Assembly (NCBI RefSeq): GCF_007676755.1
Contig: NZ_VEBK01000019.1
Span: forward strand, 1 to 52,571
From: Bacillus sp. FJAT-22090
GTDB taxonomy: Bacteria; Bacillota; Bacilli; Bacillales_A; Planococcaceae
Length of the DNA stretch: 52,571 bases
Direction: 5' to 3'
Shown: one piece after another, positions 34,479 through 44,035 of the stretch
Layout of the letters: the number at the start of each line of letters is the position of its first letter
How positions within the stretch are numbered: position 1 is the first letter of the stretch
Program-made: the position numbers and the translations under genes
The notes under the pieces: generated by a model
The model's database searches: none
What the model was told of the DNA's origin: nothing
Seen by the model: the letters and a program-made list of their open reading frames with translations, nothing else

Positions 34479-35351
34479 TTATGATTTCTTTTTAGGTATT
34501 CTTACAGTTATTTGATAAAATTCTTCCATATCTTCTTCTTCTGTTTTAATATTAATACCACTTTTAGTTACCATCGTTAAAGATTGTTTTATTGTATTGA
34601 GTGCAATTCTTACATCTTTACTTACAGCTTTCCGTCTCAGCTTTACTGTTTTCTTATCTTCCTTAGTCGGAGGATTTAGAATTTCTTCCACTTTTTCTTC
34701 TAACTGCTTTACATTCCAATGGTTTTCAATTGTCATGTTCATAAGCTGCAGTTGAACTTCTTTTTCTTTGATCTGCATTAATGCTCTAGCATGTCGTTCG
34801 GACAATTCTTTTTTCATAATTGCTTCTTGAACTTCTTCTGGGAGCTTTAACAATCTTAGTTTATTTGCAACAGTAGATTGTCCTTTTCCAAGACGTTGAG
34901 CTAATGCTTCTTGGGTAAGTTCATGTAATTTCAATAGTTTTTGATATGCTACAGCCTCTTCAATTGCCGTTAATTCTTCTCGTTGTAAGTTTTCAATTAA
35001 TGCAATAGATGCAGTTTCTTTATCGCTTAAATTACGAATAATTGCAGGAACTTCTTTCCACTGCAATTTAGTCATTGCACGAAAACGTCGTTCACCTGCA
35101 ATAATTTCGTACTTTTCATCATCCATCTTTCGGATAACGATAGGTTGAATGACTCCATGGGTATGGATTGTCCGAGCAAGTTCCTCTATTTTAGATTCAT
35201 CAAAAACAGTTCTCGGCTGATATCTATTTGGGACAATTTTTTCGATTGCCACATTCATTACTTCTTCTAAATGATGTTGTGTGGGTTCCACAACTACATC
35301 TTGTCCTTGTTTTTCAGAACTTCCGAAAAAACGAGAAAAAGGACTTTTCAT
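34479..35351 (-). CDS. noc: Nucleoid occlusion protein Noc
   Basis: Noc is a ParB paralogue that binds its own sites across the chromosome and blocks FtsZ ring assembly over the nucleoid. It has 290 residues. The N-terminal amphipathic stretch [12 protein letters not shown] is the membrane-targeting helix. The CTP-binding domain has GERRFR at 86-91, and a helix-turn-helix ([19 protein letters not shown]) lies near 142-160. It is distinguished from Spo0J by the N-terminus and position next to rsmG. Two near-consensus Noc sites are seen at walK/walR. Confidence 0.95.
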   Translation of the reverse strand: MKSPFSRFFGSSEKQGQDVVVEPTQHHLEEVMNVAIEKIVPNRYQPRTVFDESKIEELARTIHTHGVIQPIVIRKMDDEKYEIIAGERRFRAMTKLQWKEVPAIIRNLSDKETASIALIENLQREELTAIEEAVAYQKLLKLHELTQEALAQRLGKGQSTVANKLRLLKLPEEVQEAIMKKELSERHARALMQIKEKEVQLQLMNMTIENHWNVKQLEEKVEEILNPPTKEDKKTVKLRRKAVSKDVRIALNTIKQSLTMVTKSGINIKTEEEDMEEFYQITVRIPKKKS

Positions 35352-35418
35352 CTAACAAGCACCACCTTTTAGAAACTCTATACACTTAATATTCACGAAA
35401 TAATAACACTACTATAAA

Positions 35419-35434
35419 TGTTTCACGTGGAACG
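35419..35434. other. parS-like site between noc and rsmG
   Basis: TGTTTCACGTGGAACG is identical to the spo0J parS except for the last base. It is in the intergenic region upstream of noc, 68 nt from its start. Confidence 0.8.
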
Positions 35435-35465
35435 TTCCTCAATCAAATTTACCTTGGCATACTTG

Positions 35466-35513
35466 CTCTCGCTTCTTGTGTCTGGATACATACTACACAA
35501 TTAGAAGCGAGAG
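35466..35513. repeat. Inverted repeat between rsmG and noc
   Basis: CTCTCGCTTCT (35466-35476) and its exact complement (35503-35513) enclose 26 nt that contain a smaller TGTG/CACA pair. No T tract follows, so it is not a standard terminator. It may be an mRNA structure or a protein site near the parS-like sequence. Confidence 0.6.
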
Positions 35514-35530
35514 ATGAATGCTGAGTAAGG

Positions 35531-36247
35531 TTAAATAATAGGCGTTTTGTTTGGAATACCTGGTTTTCGAGGGTATCTTTTCGGTGTGCTTTTTGTTTTA
35601 GAAAAGACATACAACGTTCTTTCACTTTCTTCGATTGGTAAAAGAAATGAATACTCCGCACTTTTTTCAGAGCCTAATACGTTAAGCGCCTTCTTTGCAT
35701 CTTTTAACTCATCAGAAGCACTTGCTGCTTTCATCGCTATAAATCTGCCACCTACTTTTACAAGTGGTACACATAGTTCAGATAAGACGGAAAGTCTTGC
35801 AACAGCTCTTGCAGTTACGATGTCATATTTTTCTCTATATTCACTATTTTGTCCGAACTCCTCTGCACGGGCATGAACAAAATGGACGTTGGTTAGGTTT
35901 AATTCTTTACTTAAATTCGTTAAAAATTGAATTCTTTTATTTAAAGAATCAACGATAGTAACCTTTAAATCTGGAAAACAAATCTTAAGCGGGATGCTTG
36001 GAAATCCCGCTCCGGCCCCTACGTCGCAAATGGAGAAAGAACCGTTAAAATCTTCATAAAAGGAAGCACTAATCGAATCAAAAAAATGTTTTAAATACAC
36101 AGAAGGTTCATCCGTAATGGCAGTTAAATTCATTTTTTCATTCCACTCAACTAGTAGTTCATAATACTTTTTAAATTGGGCTAGTTGAACATCATTCAAC
36201 GTGATTCCTTTTTCATGAAGGGCTAGTTTAAATTGTTCTTCGTTCAT
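35531..36247 (-). CDS. rsmG: 16S rRNA (guanine527-N7)-methyltransferase RsmG
   Basis: RsmG methylates N7 of G527 in 16S rRNA; loss gives low-level streptomycin resistance. It has 238 residues, the standard length. The SAM-binding motif [14 protein letters not shown] begins at 75, and a motif EKMNLTAI at 37-44 is typical. It lies 23 nt after mnmG and belongs to the mnmE-mnmG-rsmG run. Confidence 0.97.
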   Translation of the reverse strand: MNEEQFKLALHEKGITLNDVQLAQFKKYYELLVEWNEKMNLTAITDEPSVYLKHFFDSISASFYEDFNGSFSICDVGAGAGFPSIPLKICFPDLKVTIVDSLNKRIQFLTNLSKELNLTNVHFVHARAEEFGQNSEYREKYDIVTARAVARLSVLSELCVPLVKVGGRFIAMKAASASDELKDAKKALNVLGSEKSAEYSFLLPIEESERTLYVFSKTKSTPKRYPRKPGIPNKTPII

Positions 36248-36270
36248 GTAGTTCTCCTTATCATTTTAGA

Positions 36271-38160
36271 CTATCCAGTAATCTTCGCTATTTTTCCTTG
36301 TTCAATATAAATAAGTAAAATAGAAATATCAGCTGGATTCACTCCTGATATACGAGATGCTTGCGCAATGGATAACGGACGCACTTGTTTTAACTTTTGT
36401 TTAGCTTCCGTTGCAATACCGGAAATTGCATCATAATCGATTTGATCAGGAATCTTTTTGTCTTCCATTTTTTTAAGTTTTTCTACTTGCTGAAGAGATT
36501 TTTCAATATACCCTTCATATTTAACTTGAATTTCTACCTGCTCTTTTTCTTCTAATGATAATTCTACTTCTGAAGGAACAAGTTGGGCAACTAAATCGTA
36601 GTGCATTTCTGTTCGTTTAAGAAGGTCCGCTGCATGTATACCATCTTTCAACTCACTGCCTCCTACACTTCGTATCAAGGCTTGTGTAGTTTCATGTGGT
36701 TTAATAATAAGCGAACGAAGGCGAACTAACTCATCCTCTATTCTTTTCTTTTTACCTAAAAATAGATCGTATCTTTCTTGTGAAACTAAACCAATTTTAT
36801 AACCCATTTCAAGTAGTCTTAAATCTGCATTGTCATGACGTAATAATAATCGATATTCAGCACGAGAAGTCAATAAACGATATGGTTCATTTGTTCCTTT
36901 TGTTACTAAGTCATCGATTAATACCCCAATGTAGGCATCTGATCTACTTAACACTTTTTCTTCTCTTTTAAGAACGCGAAGTGCTGCATTAATACCTGCC
37001 ATCAATCCTTGTCCTGCTGCTTCTTCGTAGCCGGAAGTACCATTGATCTGCCCGGCTGTATATAAATTTTTAATCTTTTTCGTTTCTAGTGTCGGCCACA
37101 ATTGTGTGGGAACCATTGCATCATATTCAATAGCATAGCCAGCGCGCATCATTTCTGCTTTCTCTAATCCTGGAACTGAAGCAATAAGTTGGCGTTGAAC
37201 ATGCTCAGGAAGACTAGTAGAAAGGCCTTGTACATAAACTTCTGATGTATTTCTACCTTCTGGTTCTAAGAAGATCTGATGACGTGGTTTATCATTGAAC
37301 CGAACCACTTTATCCTCTATAGATGGACAATATCTTGGTCCCGTACCTTTTATCATACCAGAATACATAGGTGATAAATGTAAGTTATCATTAATAATTT
37401 GATGCGTTGTTTCACTCGTATATGTTAACCAGCATGGCAATTGATCCATAATGAATTCAGTTGTTTCAAAACTAAATGCTCTAGGTACATCGTCTCCAGG
37501 CTGAATTTCTGTTTTACTATAGTCAACTGTTTTACTATTAACACGGGGTGGAGTACCTGTTTTAAAACGAACTAGGTCAAATCCTAAGTTTCTAATACTA
37601 TCCGCTAATTTAATAGAAGGCTGCTGATTATTTGGTCCGCTCGAATACTTTAGATCTCCAATTATTATTTCTCCACGTAAAAAAGTACCTGTTGTTATTA
37701 CAATAGTTTCTGCGCGGTAAATAGCTCCCACTTGAGTTACTAGTCCAATAACTTTCTCATCTTCCACAAGTAATTCTTCTACTACAGCTTGGTGGATTGT
37801 TAAGTTTTCTTGCTCTTCTAGCAAGCGTTTCATTTCATGTTGATAGAGCACTTTATCTGCTTGTGCTCTTAATGCTCGAACAGCGGGACCTTTCCCAGTG
37901 TTCAACATTCTCATTTGTATATGTGTTTTATCAATTACTTTTCCCATGGCTCCGCCTAGTGCGTCAATTTCACGCACCACAATTCCTTTCGCTGGCCCTC
38001 CGATGGATGGATTACATGGCATAAATGCAATCATATCAAGATTTATTGTTAAAACAAGCGTTTTTACACCCATTTTGGCAGCTGCTAGTGCTGCTTCAAC
38101 ACCTGCATGTCCCGCTCCAACAACAATCACATCGAACTTGCCCGCTTCAAAGTTTGGCAT
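36271..38160 (-). CDS. mnmG: tRNA uridine-5-carboxymethylaminomethyl modification enzyme MnmG
   Basis: MnmG (GidA) is the FAD-dependent partner of MnmE in making cmnm5U34 at the wobble position of several tRNAs. It has 629 residues. The FAD motif VVGAGHAG is at 13-20, the conserved [11 protein letters not shown] is at about 49-59, and the second signature [11 protein letters not shown] is near 275-285. A C-terminal helical domain binds MnmE and tRNA. It lies 22 nt after mnmE. Confidence 0.98.
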   Translation of the reverse strand: MPNFEAGKFDVIVVGAGHAGVEAALAAAKMGVKTLVLTINLDMIAFMPCNPSIGGPAKGIVVREIDALGGAMGKVIDKTHIQMRMLNTGKGPAVRALRAQADKVLYQHEMKRLLEEQENLTIHQAVVEELLVEDEKVIGLVTQVGAIYRAETIVITTGTFLRGEIIIGDLKYSSGPNNQQPSIKLADSIRNLGFDLVRFKTGTPPRVNSKTVDYSKTEIQPGDDVPRAFSFETTEFIMDQLPCWLTYTSETTHQIINDNLHLSPMYSGMIKGTGPRYCPSIEDKVVRFNDKPRHQIFLEPEGRNTSEVYVQGLSTSLPEHVQRQLIASVPGLEKAEMMRAGYAIEYDAMVPTQLWPTLETKKIKNLYTAGQINGTSGYEEAAGQGLMAGINAALRVLKREEKVLSRSDAYIGVLIDDLVTKGTNEPYRLLTSRAEYRLLLRHDNADLRLLEMGYKIGLVSQERYDLFLGKKKRIEDELVRLRSLIIKPHETTQALIRSVGGSELKDGIHAADLLKRTEMHYDLVAQLVPSEVELSLEEKEQVEIQVKYEGYIEKSLQQVEKLKKMEDKKIPDQIDYDAISGIATEAKQKLKQVRPLSIAQASRISGVNPADISILLIYIEQGKIAKITG

Positions 38161-38182
38161 GTTCGTTTCTTCCTCTCGTTTT

Positions 38183-39568
38183 TTATTTTCCTAAACAAAA
38201 TTGTGCAAATAACTGGTCTATTAGGCTTTCCTCTACAGTGTCCCCAATAATTTCACCTAATATTTCCCACGTTCTTGTTACATCTATTTGAATCATATCC
38301 ACTGGCACTTCACTATGTGCCGCTTCTATAGCATCTGTCACTGTTGCTTTTGCTAAATGTAGCAATGATATATGACGGGCATTAGAAACATATGTTAAAT
38401 CAGACGCTTCTATCGAGCCTTCAAAAAATAAAGAGGCAATCGCTTCTTCTAATTCATTGACTCCTTCTTCTTGAAGTAAAGAAGTCGTGACCACCCGTTT
38501 ATCGCCTGCTAATTGTTTTACTTCCTCTATACCTATTTTAGATGGTAAATCTGTTTTATTAATAATAACAATGCAATCCATACCTTCAATTGCTTCAAAC
38601 AGACGTCGGTCTTCCTCTGTCAATTTTTCGGCATTATTTAATACAAGTAAGATTAGATCGGCATTATTTAAAACTTCTCTTGATTTTTCTACTCCAATTC
38701 GTTCAACAATATCTTCCGTTTCACGAATTCCAGCAGTATCTACTAATTTTAACGGAACTCCGCGTACATTAACATACTCTTCTATAATATCTCTTGTTGT
38801 TCCTGCTATATCTGTCACAATTGCTTTGTTTTCTTGGATTAAGCTATTTAGCAAAGATGACTTTCCTACATTTGGTCTTCCAATAATAGCGGTTGAAAGG
38901 CCTTCACGAAGTATCTTCCCTTGTGAGGAAGTAAGTAATAACTTATCAATTTCTTCGCTTACCCAAGTACATTTATCTATCATAAGTGGAAGTGTCATTT
39001 CTTCCACATCATCATATTCAGGATAATCAATATTTACCTCTACTTGTGCCAATGTCTCAAGAAGAGCTTGTCTCAATGTTTTAATAAGTCTAGATAATCG
39101 CCCGTCCATTTGCCCCAAAGCAACGTTCATTGCTTTATCGGTTTTAGCTCTTATTAAATCCATAACAGCTTCCGCTTGAGATAAGTCGATTCTTCCATTT
39201 AAAAATGCACGTTTCGTAAATTCTCCTGGTTCTGCTAGTCGTGCTCCATTTATTAAAATAAGCTGTAAGACACGATTGACTGATACAAGTCCTCCATGAC
39301 AATTTATCTCTATTACATCTTCTCTAGTAAATGTTTTTGGCCCCTTCATTAAGGACAGCATTACCTCTTCTACTACCTCATTAGTTTTTGGATCAACCAA
39401 GTGTCCATAATGAATCGTATGAGATGCTTGGTTCCTTAAATCTTTTTCGTTAGGTGAACGAAAGATTTTATTTGCTATAGCTATTGCATTAGAACCACTA
39501 ATTCTAACTATGGCTATAGCCCCTTCCCCAAGTGGTGTAGAAATAGCTGCTATTGTATCAAATTCCAC
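38183..39568 (-). CDS. mnmE: tRNA modification GTPase MnmE
   Basis: MnmE (TrmE/ThdF) is the potassium-activated GTPase that works with MnmG on wobble U34. It has 461 residues: an N-terminal folate-binding domain (1-120), a helical domain, and an inserted G domain with G1 GRPNVGKSS at 230-238, DTAG near 276 and NKTD near 338. The C-terminal CLGK (458-461) carries the catalytic Cys. A pair of DnaA-box-like sequences lies 29-46 nt upstream. Confidence 0.98.
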   Translation of the reverse strand: MEFDTIAAISTPLGEGAIAIVRISGSNAIAIANKIFRSPNEKDLRNQASHTIHYGHLVDPKTNEVVEEVMLSLMKGPKTFTREDVIEINCHGGLVSVNRVLQLILINGARLAEPGEFTKRAFLNGRIDLSQAEAVMDLIRAKTDKAMNVALGQMDGRLSRLIKTLRQALLETLAQVEVNIDYPEYDDVEEMTLPLMIDKCTWVSEEIDKLLLTSSQGKILREGLSTAIIGRPNVGKSSLLNSLIQENKAIVTDIAGTTRDIIEEYVNVRGVPLKLVDTAGIRETEDIVERIGVEKSREVLNNADLILLVLNNAEKLTEEDRRLFEAIEGMDCIVIINKTDLPSKIGIEEVKQLAGDKRVVTTSLLQEEGVNELEEAIASLFFEGSIEASDLTYVSNARHISLLHLAKATVTDAIEAAHSEVPVDMIQIDVTRTWEILGEIIGDTVEESLIDQLFAQFCLGK

Positions 39569-39596
39569 AAGTGTCTACCTCCTTACAGATTAGCAC

Positions 39597-39614
39597 TTAT
39601 CCCCATGTGAATAA
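39597..39614. other. Opposed DnaA-box pair upstream of mnmE
   Basis: TTATCCCCA (39597-39605) is directly followed by TGTGAATAA (39606-39614). Each is one mismatch from TTATCCACA, and they face each other. B. subtilis has a DnaA-box cluster at the same gene (thdF). Confidence 0.45.
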
Positions 39615-39732
39615 GTAAAACGAACACGACTATCTAACATATAACAATAACACAAAATGCTCCAAATCAGAAGTGTTGATACTTTTATTCGTATGAACAA
39701 AAAGTACCAACTACGAATGGGAATCTTGACCG

Positions 39733-39780
39733 AAAGAAAAACGGATTCTAGCTTTTGATAGCTGAAATCCGTTTTTCTTT
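39733..39780. terminator. Terminator after jag
   Basis: AAAAACGGATT pairs with AATCCGTTTTT, with an inner AGCT helix, and T runs flank it. It stops the rnpA-yidC-jag transcript 46 nt after the jag end. Confidence 0.85.
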
Positions 39781-39825
39781 TCTTTTATCCCATCTTAGGG
39801 CTGTTATACTCATATCAAGTAAGGT

Positions 39826-40581
39826 TTACTTTATCGGTTCGATAACTAAATAACGATTTGGATCTGTACCAACCGAAAATGTTTCAATATCTATACGTGC
39901 TGATAATGCGTTATGGATTATCTTTCTTTCAAAAGAAGACATTGGCTCAAATTCTACTTTATGACCTGTACGAACTGCCTTATCTGCCATTCTTTCTGCA
40001 AGCTGTTCTAATGATTCTTTTCTACGCTCACGATAATCACCGACATCCAATTTAATAATAATAAATGAATTAGAAAACTTATTTGCAACTAGCTGTGATA
40101 AATTTTCAAGCGCATTTAAAGTTTGTCCGCGCTTTCCTATTAATAAAGCTGCTTTTTCACTATTCAAATGAAGGTTAATAAACTTTCCTTCTCTTTTTTC
40201 ACTTATTACTAAATCGTCTATTTTCATCTCTTTTGCTATTTCGTTAATATATTGAATTGTTTCTTTTACTGCCAACTCATTTGTTTGTTCAATTTGAGGA
40301 AGTTCCTCTTCCATAACTAGTACTGGAGACTTTATTTCTATGTCGTCTACTTGTTTTATGTTTTCTACTTCAACTTCTTCTTTTTTAGGAACTTCTTCTA
40401 CCTTTTCTTTCTTTAAAACAGTTACTTGTACAACTGCAGGTTTTACACCAAATCCTAGAAAACCTTTTTTACCTTCTTCCACTACGGTAATTGTCACATC
40501 TTGCTTAGATACTTTTAGCTTTTCAAGTGCAATAGTTATAGCTTCTTCTTTTGTAGGTGCAGTCTGCGTAATCTGATTCAT
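39826..40581 (-). CDS. jag: RNA-binding protein Jag (KhpB/EloR)
   Basis: Jag (KhpB/EloR) is an RNA-binding protein that, with KhpA, affects cell elongation and small-RNA regulation in Firmicutes. It has 251 residues: the Jag-N domain (1-55) with KKGFLGFG at 38-45, an acidic Glu/Val/Lys-rich linker (about 60-105), a KH-II domain with GKRG at 149-152, and an R3H domain with Arg219 and His223. It overlaps the yidC stop as ATGA, so translation is coupled. Confidence 0.95.
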   Translation of the reverse strand: MNQITQTAPTKEEAITIALEKLKVSKQDVTITVVEEGKKGFLGFGVKPAVVQVTVLKKEKVEEVPKKEEVEVENIKQVDDIEIKSPVLVMEEELPQIEQTNELAVKETIQYINEIAKEMKIDDLVISEKREGKFINLHLNSEKAALLIGKRGQTLNALENLSQLVANKFSNSFIIIKLDVGDYRERRKESLEQLAERMADKAVRTGHKVEFEPMSSFERKIIHNALSARIDIETFSVGTDPNRYLVIEPIK

Positions 40582-41348
40582 TTTTTTATCCCTCCGGATT
40601 TAACAGGTTCTTTTTTTGACTTATTCCAAGGTTTATAAATGAATAAGTTTTGAAGAATAGAGATAATATTTCCGATAACCCAATATAATGTTAAAGCAGC
40701 TGGCAATACAGTACCAAATCCAATGATCATAAACGGCATAATATACATCATTATTTTCATTTGAGGGTTATCCATCGCCGGACCAGTACGTAATACTATA
40801 AACTGCATTATTCCTGCAAGAACCGCTAAGATAATACTTGGTTGTGCTAAAGCGAAGCCTAAAAATTCACCTAAATTAATTTCTGGTGTGTTATTCATTC
40901 GACTAATTGCATGGTAGAAACCGATTAATATAGGCATTTGAATGAATACTGGTAGACATCCCGCCGCAGGATTGATTCCTCTTTCTTTAAATAGAGCCAT
41001 CATTTCTTGCTGATACTTTTGTTGAGTTACTGCATCTTTTGAACTGTACTTTTCTTTTAACTTTTGTAATTCCGGTTGTACTTCTTGCATGTTTTTAGAA
41101 CTTTTTGTTTGCTTGATCATTAAAGGTAAGATTGCTAAGCGAATAATAATTGTTACCGTAATGATCCCCAAACCATACGTGCCTAATAAACCTTTAAAGA
41201 AAGTTATGGCTGAAACTAACGGCCAAACTATATACTCATTCCAAAACCCTTCAGAGCTAGAATAGATGGGTTCTTTAAACTCAGAACAACCAGCAAGTAA
41301 GGCTGTTGCAACTATTAGTAACAGCACCAACGATAATCTTTTTTTCAA
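40578..41348 (-). CDS. yidC: Membrane protein insertase YidC (SpoIIIJ/OxaA1)
   Basis: YidC inserts membrane proteins alone or with SecYEG. The origin-linked copy in spore formers (SpoIIIJ) is needed for forespore sigma-G activation. It has 256 residues. The lipoprotein signal has lipobox LLAGC with Cys21, and five membrane helices follow with the hydrophilic-groove arginine in IIRLAILP near residue 71. It lies 67 nt after rnpA and overlaps jag by 4 nt. Confidence 0.96.
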   Translation of the reverse strand: MKKRLSLVLLLIVATALLAGCSEFKEPIYSSSEGFWNEYIVWPLVSAITFFKGLLGTYGLGIITVTIIIRLAILPLMIKQTKSSKNMQEVQPELQKLKEKYSSKDAVTQQKYQQEMMALFKERGINPAAGCLPVFIQMPILIGFYHAISRMNNTPEINLGEFLGFALAQPSIILAVLAGIMQFIVLRTGPAMDNPQMKIMMYIMPFMIIGFGTVLPAALTLYWVIGNIISILQNLFIYKPWNKSKKEPVKSGGIKK

Positions 41349-41415
41349 CCTTCTTTCCCCCTATTATATCTTCTCTATATTCATTTTATCTTACCATTTC
41401 TAATGAAAGTCTTCA

Positions 41416-41760
41416 CTAGCTTTTCTTTTTAATTACTTTAGCTACTTTCAAAACATGTTCCAGACTTTTCTTTGTTTCATGAAAATCTAACTTGGCCGCC
41501 GGATTTCTGGCGATAATAATATAGTCCATTTTCGGATATACTTGATCATGTATTTCTAAAAAAGTTTGTCTAATATACCGTTTTATACGATTACGAACAA
41601 CTGCATTACCTACTTTTTTACTGACAGATAATCCAACACGATAATAATCTTCTTCTTTTCCTAAGCAATATACAACGAATTGTCTATTAGCAAATGACTT
41701 TCCCTTTTTAAAAATCTCTTGAAATTCTACATTTCTTTTTATTCTTTGCTTCTTATTCAT
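41416..41760 (-). CDS. rnpA: Ribonuclease P protein component
   Basis: RnpA is the protein subunit of RNase P, which trims the 5' leader of tRNAs. It has 114 residues from this ATG, the usual size. The RNR signature [11 protein letters not shown] and the central-cleft residues of the alpha/beta sandwich are present. A TTG 21 nt upstream is in frame, but the AGGTG here is spaced for this ATG. It follows rpmH with a hairpin between them (41796-41826), which may tune rnpA relative to L34. Confidence 0.96.
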   Translation of the reverse strand: MNKKQRIKRNVEFQEIFKKGKSFANRQFVVYCLGKEEDYYRVGLSVSKKVGNAVVRNRIKRYIRQTFLEIHDQVYPKMDYIIIARNPAAKLDFHETKKSLEHVLKVAKVIKKKS

Positions 41761-41795
41761 CAATTCACCTGCTTCATCCAACTAATCGTTTTTAA

Positions 41796-41826
41796 AGAAA
41801 AAAAAGACCACTGAGATGGTCAGTGG
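41796..41826 (-). terminator. Hairpin with T tract between rpmH and rnpA
   Basis: CCACTGA pairs with TCAGTGG around a 5-nt loop. On the minus strand it is followed by a run of eight T. It lies 2 nt after the rpmH stop and 36 nt before rnpA, so it acts as a terminator or partial attenuator. Confidence 0.8.
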
Positions 41827-41828
41827 AC

Positions 41829-41963
41829 TTATGCTGATAATACTTTTCTTCCTTTTGCACGGCGTGCTGCTAATACGCGGCGACCGTTTTTAGTACTCAT
41901 ACGTGCGCGGAAACCGTGGTTTTTGCTACGCTTACGGCTATTTGGTTGGAATGTACGTTTCAT
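41829..41963 (-). CDS. rpmH: 50S ribosomal protein L34
   Basis: L34 is a small basic protein of the large ribosomal subunit. The 44-residue frame begins [14 protein letters not shown] and ends [11 protein letters not shown], matching the family along its whole length. CAGGAGGTG is an excellent RBS. A strong promoter (42019-42048) lies 56 nt upstream of the start. It borders oriC and is followed by rnpA past a hairpin. Confidence 0.98.
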   Translation of the reverse strand: MKRTFQPNSRKRSKNHGFRARMSTKNGRRVLAARRAKGRKVLSA

Positions 41964-42519
41964 CTATATGACACCTCCTGAGTGATCATCTTAAAGTATT
42001 CCTTAGACAGTCTCCGATATTATATATAAATTACACTGCTTTTGTCAATTATTTTTCAAATCCTCCCTTCTCATCAATGAATCACTTTTATCCACAATTA
42101 TTCTTCACTCTCTTTTTAAGTCTGTGTATAAAAAAATAGCAACAAAAATTATCCACATGACTTATGAACATGTTCTAAACATACTCATCCTTGTGGACAA
42201 CTTGAGTTGTTAATAATTTAATTATTGTGGATAACTCTTAAATCTCTTGTAATTCCAACGAATTTTTGTTACGATATTTGTGTTTTACTTTTTCAAATAA
42301 ATTTCACTAAAATCATTATCCACAGTTGTTAGTAATCTGTGGATAAGTTTTTCCACGTACGTTAAGAATATTTATCCACAACAGGTGGATTTGTGTATAT
42401 GTTTTTATACATATTATTTTTTTTAAAAGGCAACATAATATTTTATGAATATGTTTGAAGGAAAATGAAGACAAGTAAAACCTTTTACTTTAATTACTCT
42501 AAAAAAGGAGATTAGATTA
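41964..42519. other. oriC: oriC part 1: DnaA-box array upstream of dnaA
   Basis: This 556-nt gene-free stretch lies between divergent rpmH and dnaA. Perfect TTATCCACA boxes are at 42088, 42149, 42316 and 42372 (plus) and at 42226-42234 and 42338-42346 (minus). One-mismatch boxes are at 42123-42131, 42192-42200 and 42392-42400. It also holds the rpmH promoter and, at about 42410-42460, an AT-rich stretch next to the dnaA start. This is the incA/B-type half of a bipartite Bacillus origin. Confidence 0.92.
42019..42048 (-). promoter_or_regulatory. Sigma-A promoter of rpmH
   Basis: On the minus strand, consensus TTGACA (42048-42043) and consensus TATAAT (42024-42019) are separated by 18 nt. It is a very strong promoter, as expected for L34. 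Confidence 0.85.
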
Positions 42520-43863
42520 TTGGAACGTTTAGAAGAACTTTGGGCAAAAGTTCTCTCTGAAGTAGAAAAGAAAACATCGAAACCTAGTTTTGAAACTTGG
42601 TTAAAATCGACGAAGCTACTTTCATATAAAGGAGAGACTGTTACAATAGCTGCGCCTAATTCCTTCGCGAGAGACTGGCTAGAAAACCACTATGTCCATT
42701 TAATTGCTGGAATTTTGACAGAACTAACTGGTAACGAACTTCTTATTTCTTTTGTTGTACCAAAGAACCAAGATGCAGAAGATTTTGATATACCAAAACC
42801 AAAAATTCCTATGAATAATGGGGATCAACCAGATTTTTTACCTGGAATTTTAAATTCCAAATATACGTTTGATACATTTGTTATTGGTTCAGGAAACCGT
42901 TTTGCTCACGCTGCCTCACTAGCGGTAGCAGAAGCACCTGCAAAAGCATATAATCCTCTTTTTATCTATGGAGGAGTTGGACTAGGAAAAACCCACTTAA
43001 TGCATGCGATTGGTCATTATGTTCAAGAACACAATCCAAATGCTAAAGTGGTTTATTTATCTTCTGAAAAGTTCACAAATGAATTTATTAACTCGATTCG
43101 AGACAACAAAACAATTGAATTTCGCAACAAATATCGGAACATAGATGTTCTCTTAATAGATGATATTCAATTCCTTGCAGGAAAAGAATCAACCCAAGAA
43201 GAATTTTTTCATACTTTCAATGCCCTTCATGAAGAGTCCAAGCAAATTATTATTTCAAGTGATCGGCCACCAAAAGAAATTCCAACATTGGAAGATCGTC
43301 TACGTTCTCGCTTTGAATGGGGCTTAATAACAGATATTGCCCCGCCTGATTTAGAAACAAGAATTGCTATTCTGCGTAAAAAGGCAAGGGCAGATGGACT
43401 AGATATTTCTGATGAAGTAATGGCCTATATAGCAAATCAGATTGACTCTAATATTCGAGAGTTAGAAGGTGCATTAATACGAGTAGTTGCCTATTCTTCT
43501 CTTGTAAATAAGGATATAAACTCCGATTTAGCTGCAGAAGCATTGAAAGATATAATGCCTAATGCCCGTCCTAGAGTAATAACAATTTTAGATATTCAAA
43601 AAGTAGTGGGAGAACATTTTCATATTAGACTAGAAGACTTTACTGCTAAGAAGCGTACTAAGTCTATTGCATTCCCACGCCAAATTGCCATGTATCTTTC
43701 ACGTGAGCTAACTGATTTTTCCTTACCGAAAATCGGAGAAGAATTTGGGGGTCGTGATCATACTACCGTTATTCATGCACATGAGAAGATTTCTAAAATG
43801 CTAAAAGACGACTTAAATCTACAAGATGACTTGAAACAAATTAAATCTATTTTAGGAAGATAA
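42520..43863 (+). CDS. dnaA: Chromosomal replication initiator DnaA
   Basis: DnaA opens oriC and loads the helicase. It has 447 residues: domain I (1-80), a short linker, the AAA+ domain with Walker A GGVGLGKT at 151-158 and Walker [10 protein letters not shown] near 211-219, and the C-terminal box-reading domain with [15 protein letters not shown] near 409-423. The start is TTG, supported by AAAAAGGAG nine nt upstream; no better ATG exists nearby. It lies between the two DnaA-box arrays, so it is probably autoregulated. Confidence 0.98.
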   Translation: MERLEELWAKVLSEVEKKTSKPSFETWLKSTKLLSYKGETVTIAAPNSFARDWLENHYVHLIAGILTELTGNELLISFVVPKNQDAEDFDIPKPKIPMNNGDQPDFLPGILNSKYTFDTFVIGSGNRFAHAASLAVAEAPAKAYNPLFIYGGVGLGKTHLMHAIGHYVQEHNPNAKVVYLSSEKFTNEFINSIRDNKTIEFRNKYRNIDVLLIDDIQFLAGKESTQEEFFHTFNALHEESKQIIISSDRPPKEIPTLEDRLRSRFEWGLITDIAPPDLETRIAILRKKARADGLDISDEVMAYIANQIDSNIRELEGALIRVVAYSSLVNKDINSDLAAEALKDIMPNARPRVITILDIQKVVGEHFHIRLEDFTAKKRTKSIAFPRQIAMYLSRELTDFSLPKIGEEFGGRDHTTVIHAHEKISKMLKDDLNLQDDLKQIKSILGR

Positions 43864-43870
43864 AAACCTT

Positions 43871-43972
43871 TGTGGATAAGTCTATTTTTTCTTAACTCAC
43901 TTGCAAACAACTTATGCACATGTGGATAGTTAGTGTTAAAAAGGTTAAAATATACTTATCAACATATCCACA
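43871..43972. other. oriC: oriC part 2: DnaA boxes between dnaA and dnaN
   Basis: A perfect reverse box is at 43871-43879. Near-boxes are at 43912 (TTATGCACA), 43921-43929 (TGTGGATAG), 43956 (TTATCAACA) and 43964 (ATATCCACA). The last two sit directly beside the unwinding element. This is the incC-type half of the origin. Confidence 0.9.
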
Positions 43973-44030
43973 AGCCCTATTACTATATCTATTAATCTTT
44001 TAAATAAATAATAATTATATAAGTGAGGTA
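43973..44030. other. Basal unwinding element with DnaA-trios
   Basis: After the last box comes a short GC-rich AGCCC spacer, then the triplets CTA TTA CTA TAT CTA TTA (43977-43994) and an almost pure A/T stretch to 44024. On the other strand these read as 3'-GAT/AAT trios, which DnaA uses to melt DNA in B. subtilis. The fourth trio is off consensus. Confidence 0.75.
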
Positions 44031-44035
44031 CCAAA

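Noticed and set aside
35449-35661. 70-codon minus-strand frame overlapping the rsmG end
   Set aside because: It is out of frame with rsmG, has no RBS and its product looks like a frameshifted translation. rsmG already has normal length.
43688-43703. CACGTG-centred sequence in dnaA as another parS
   Set aside because: Only the central TTTCACGTGA fits. Four of sixteen positions differ from parS, mostly in one half-site, and the codons encode a conserved DnaA stretch (YLSRELTDF).
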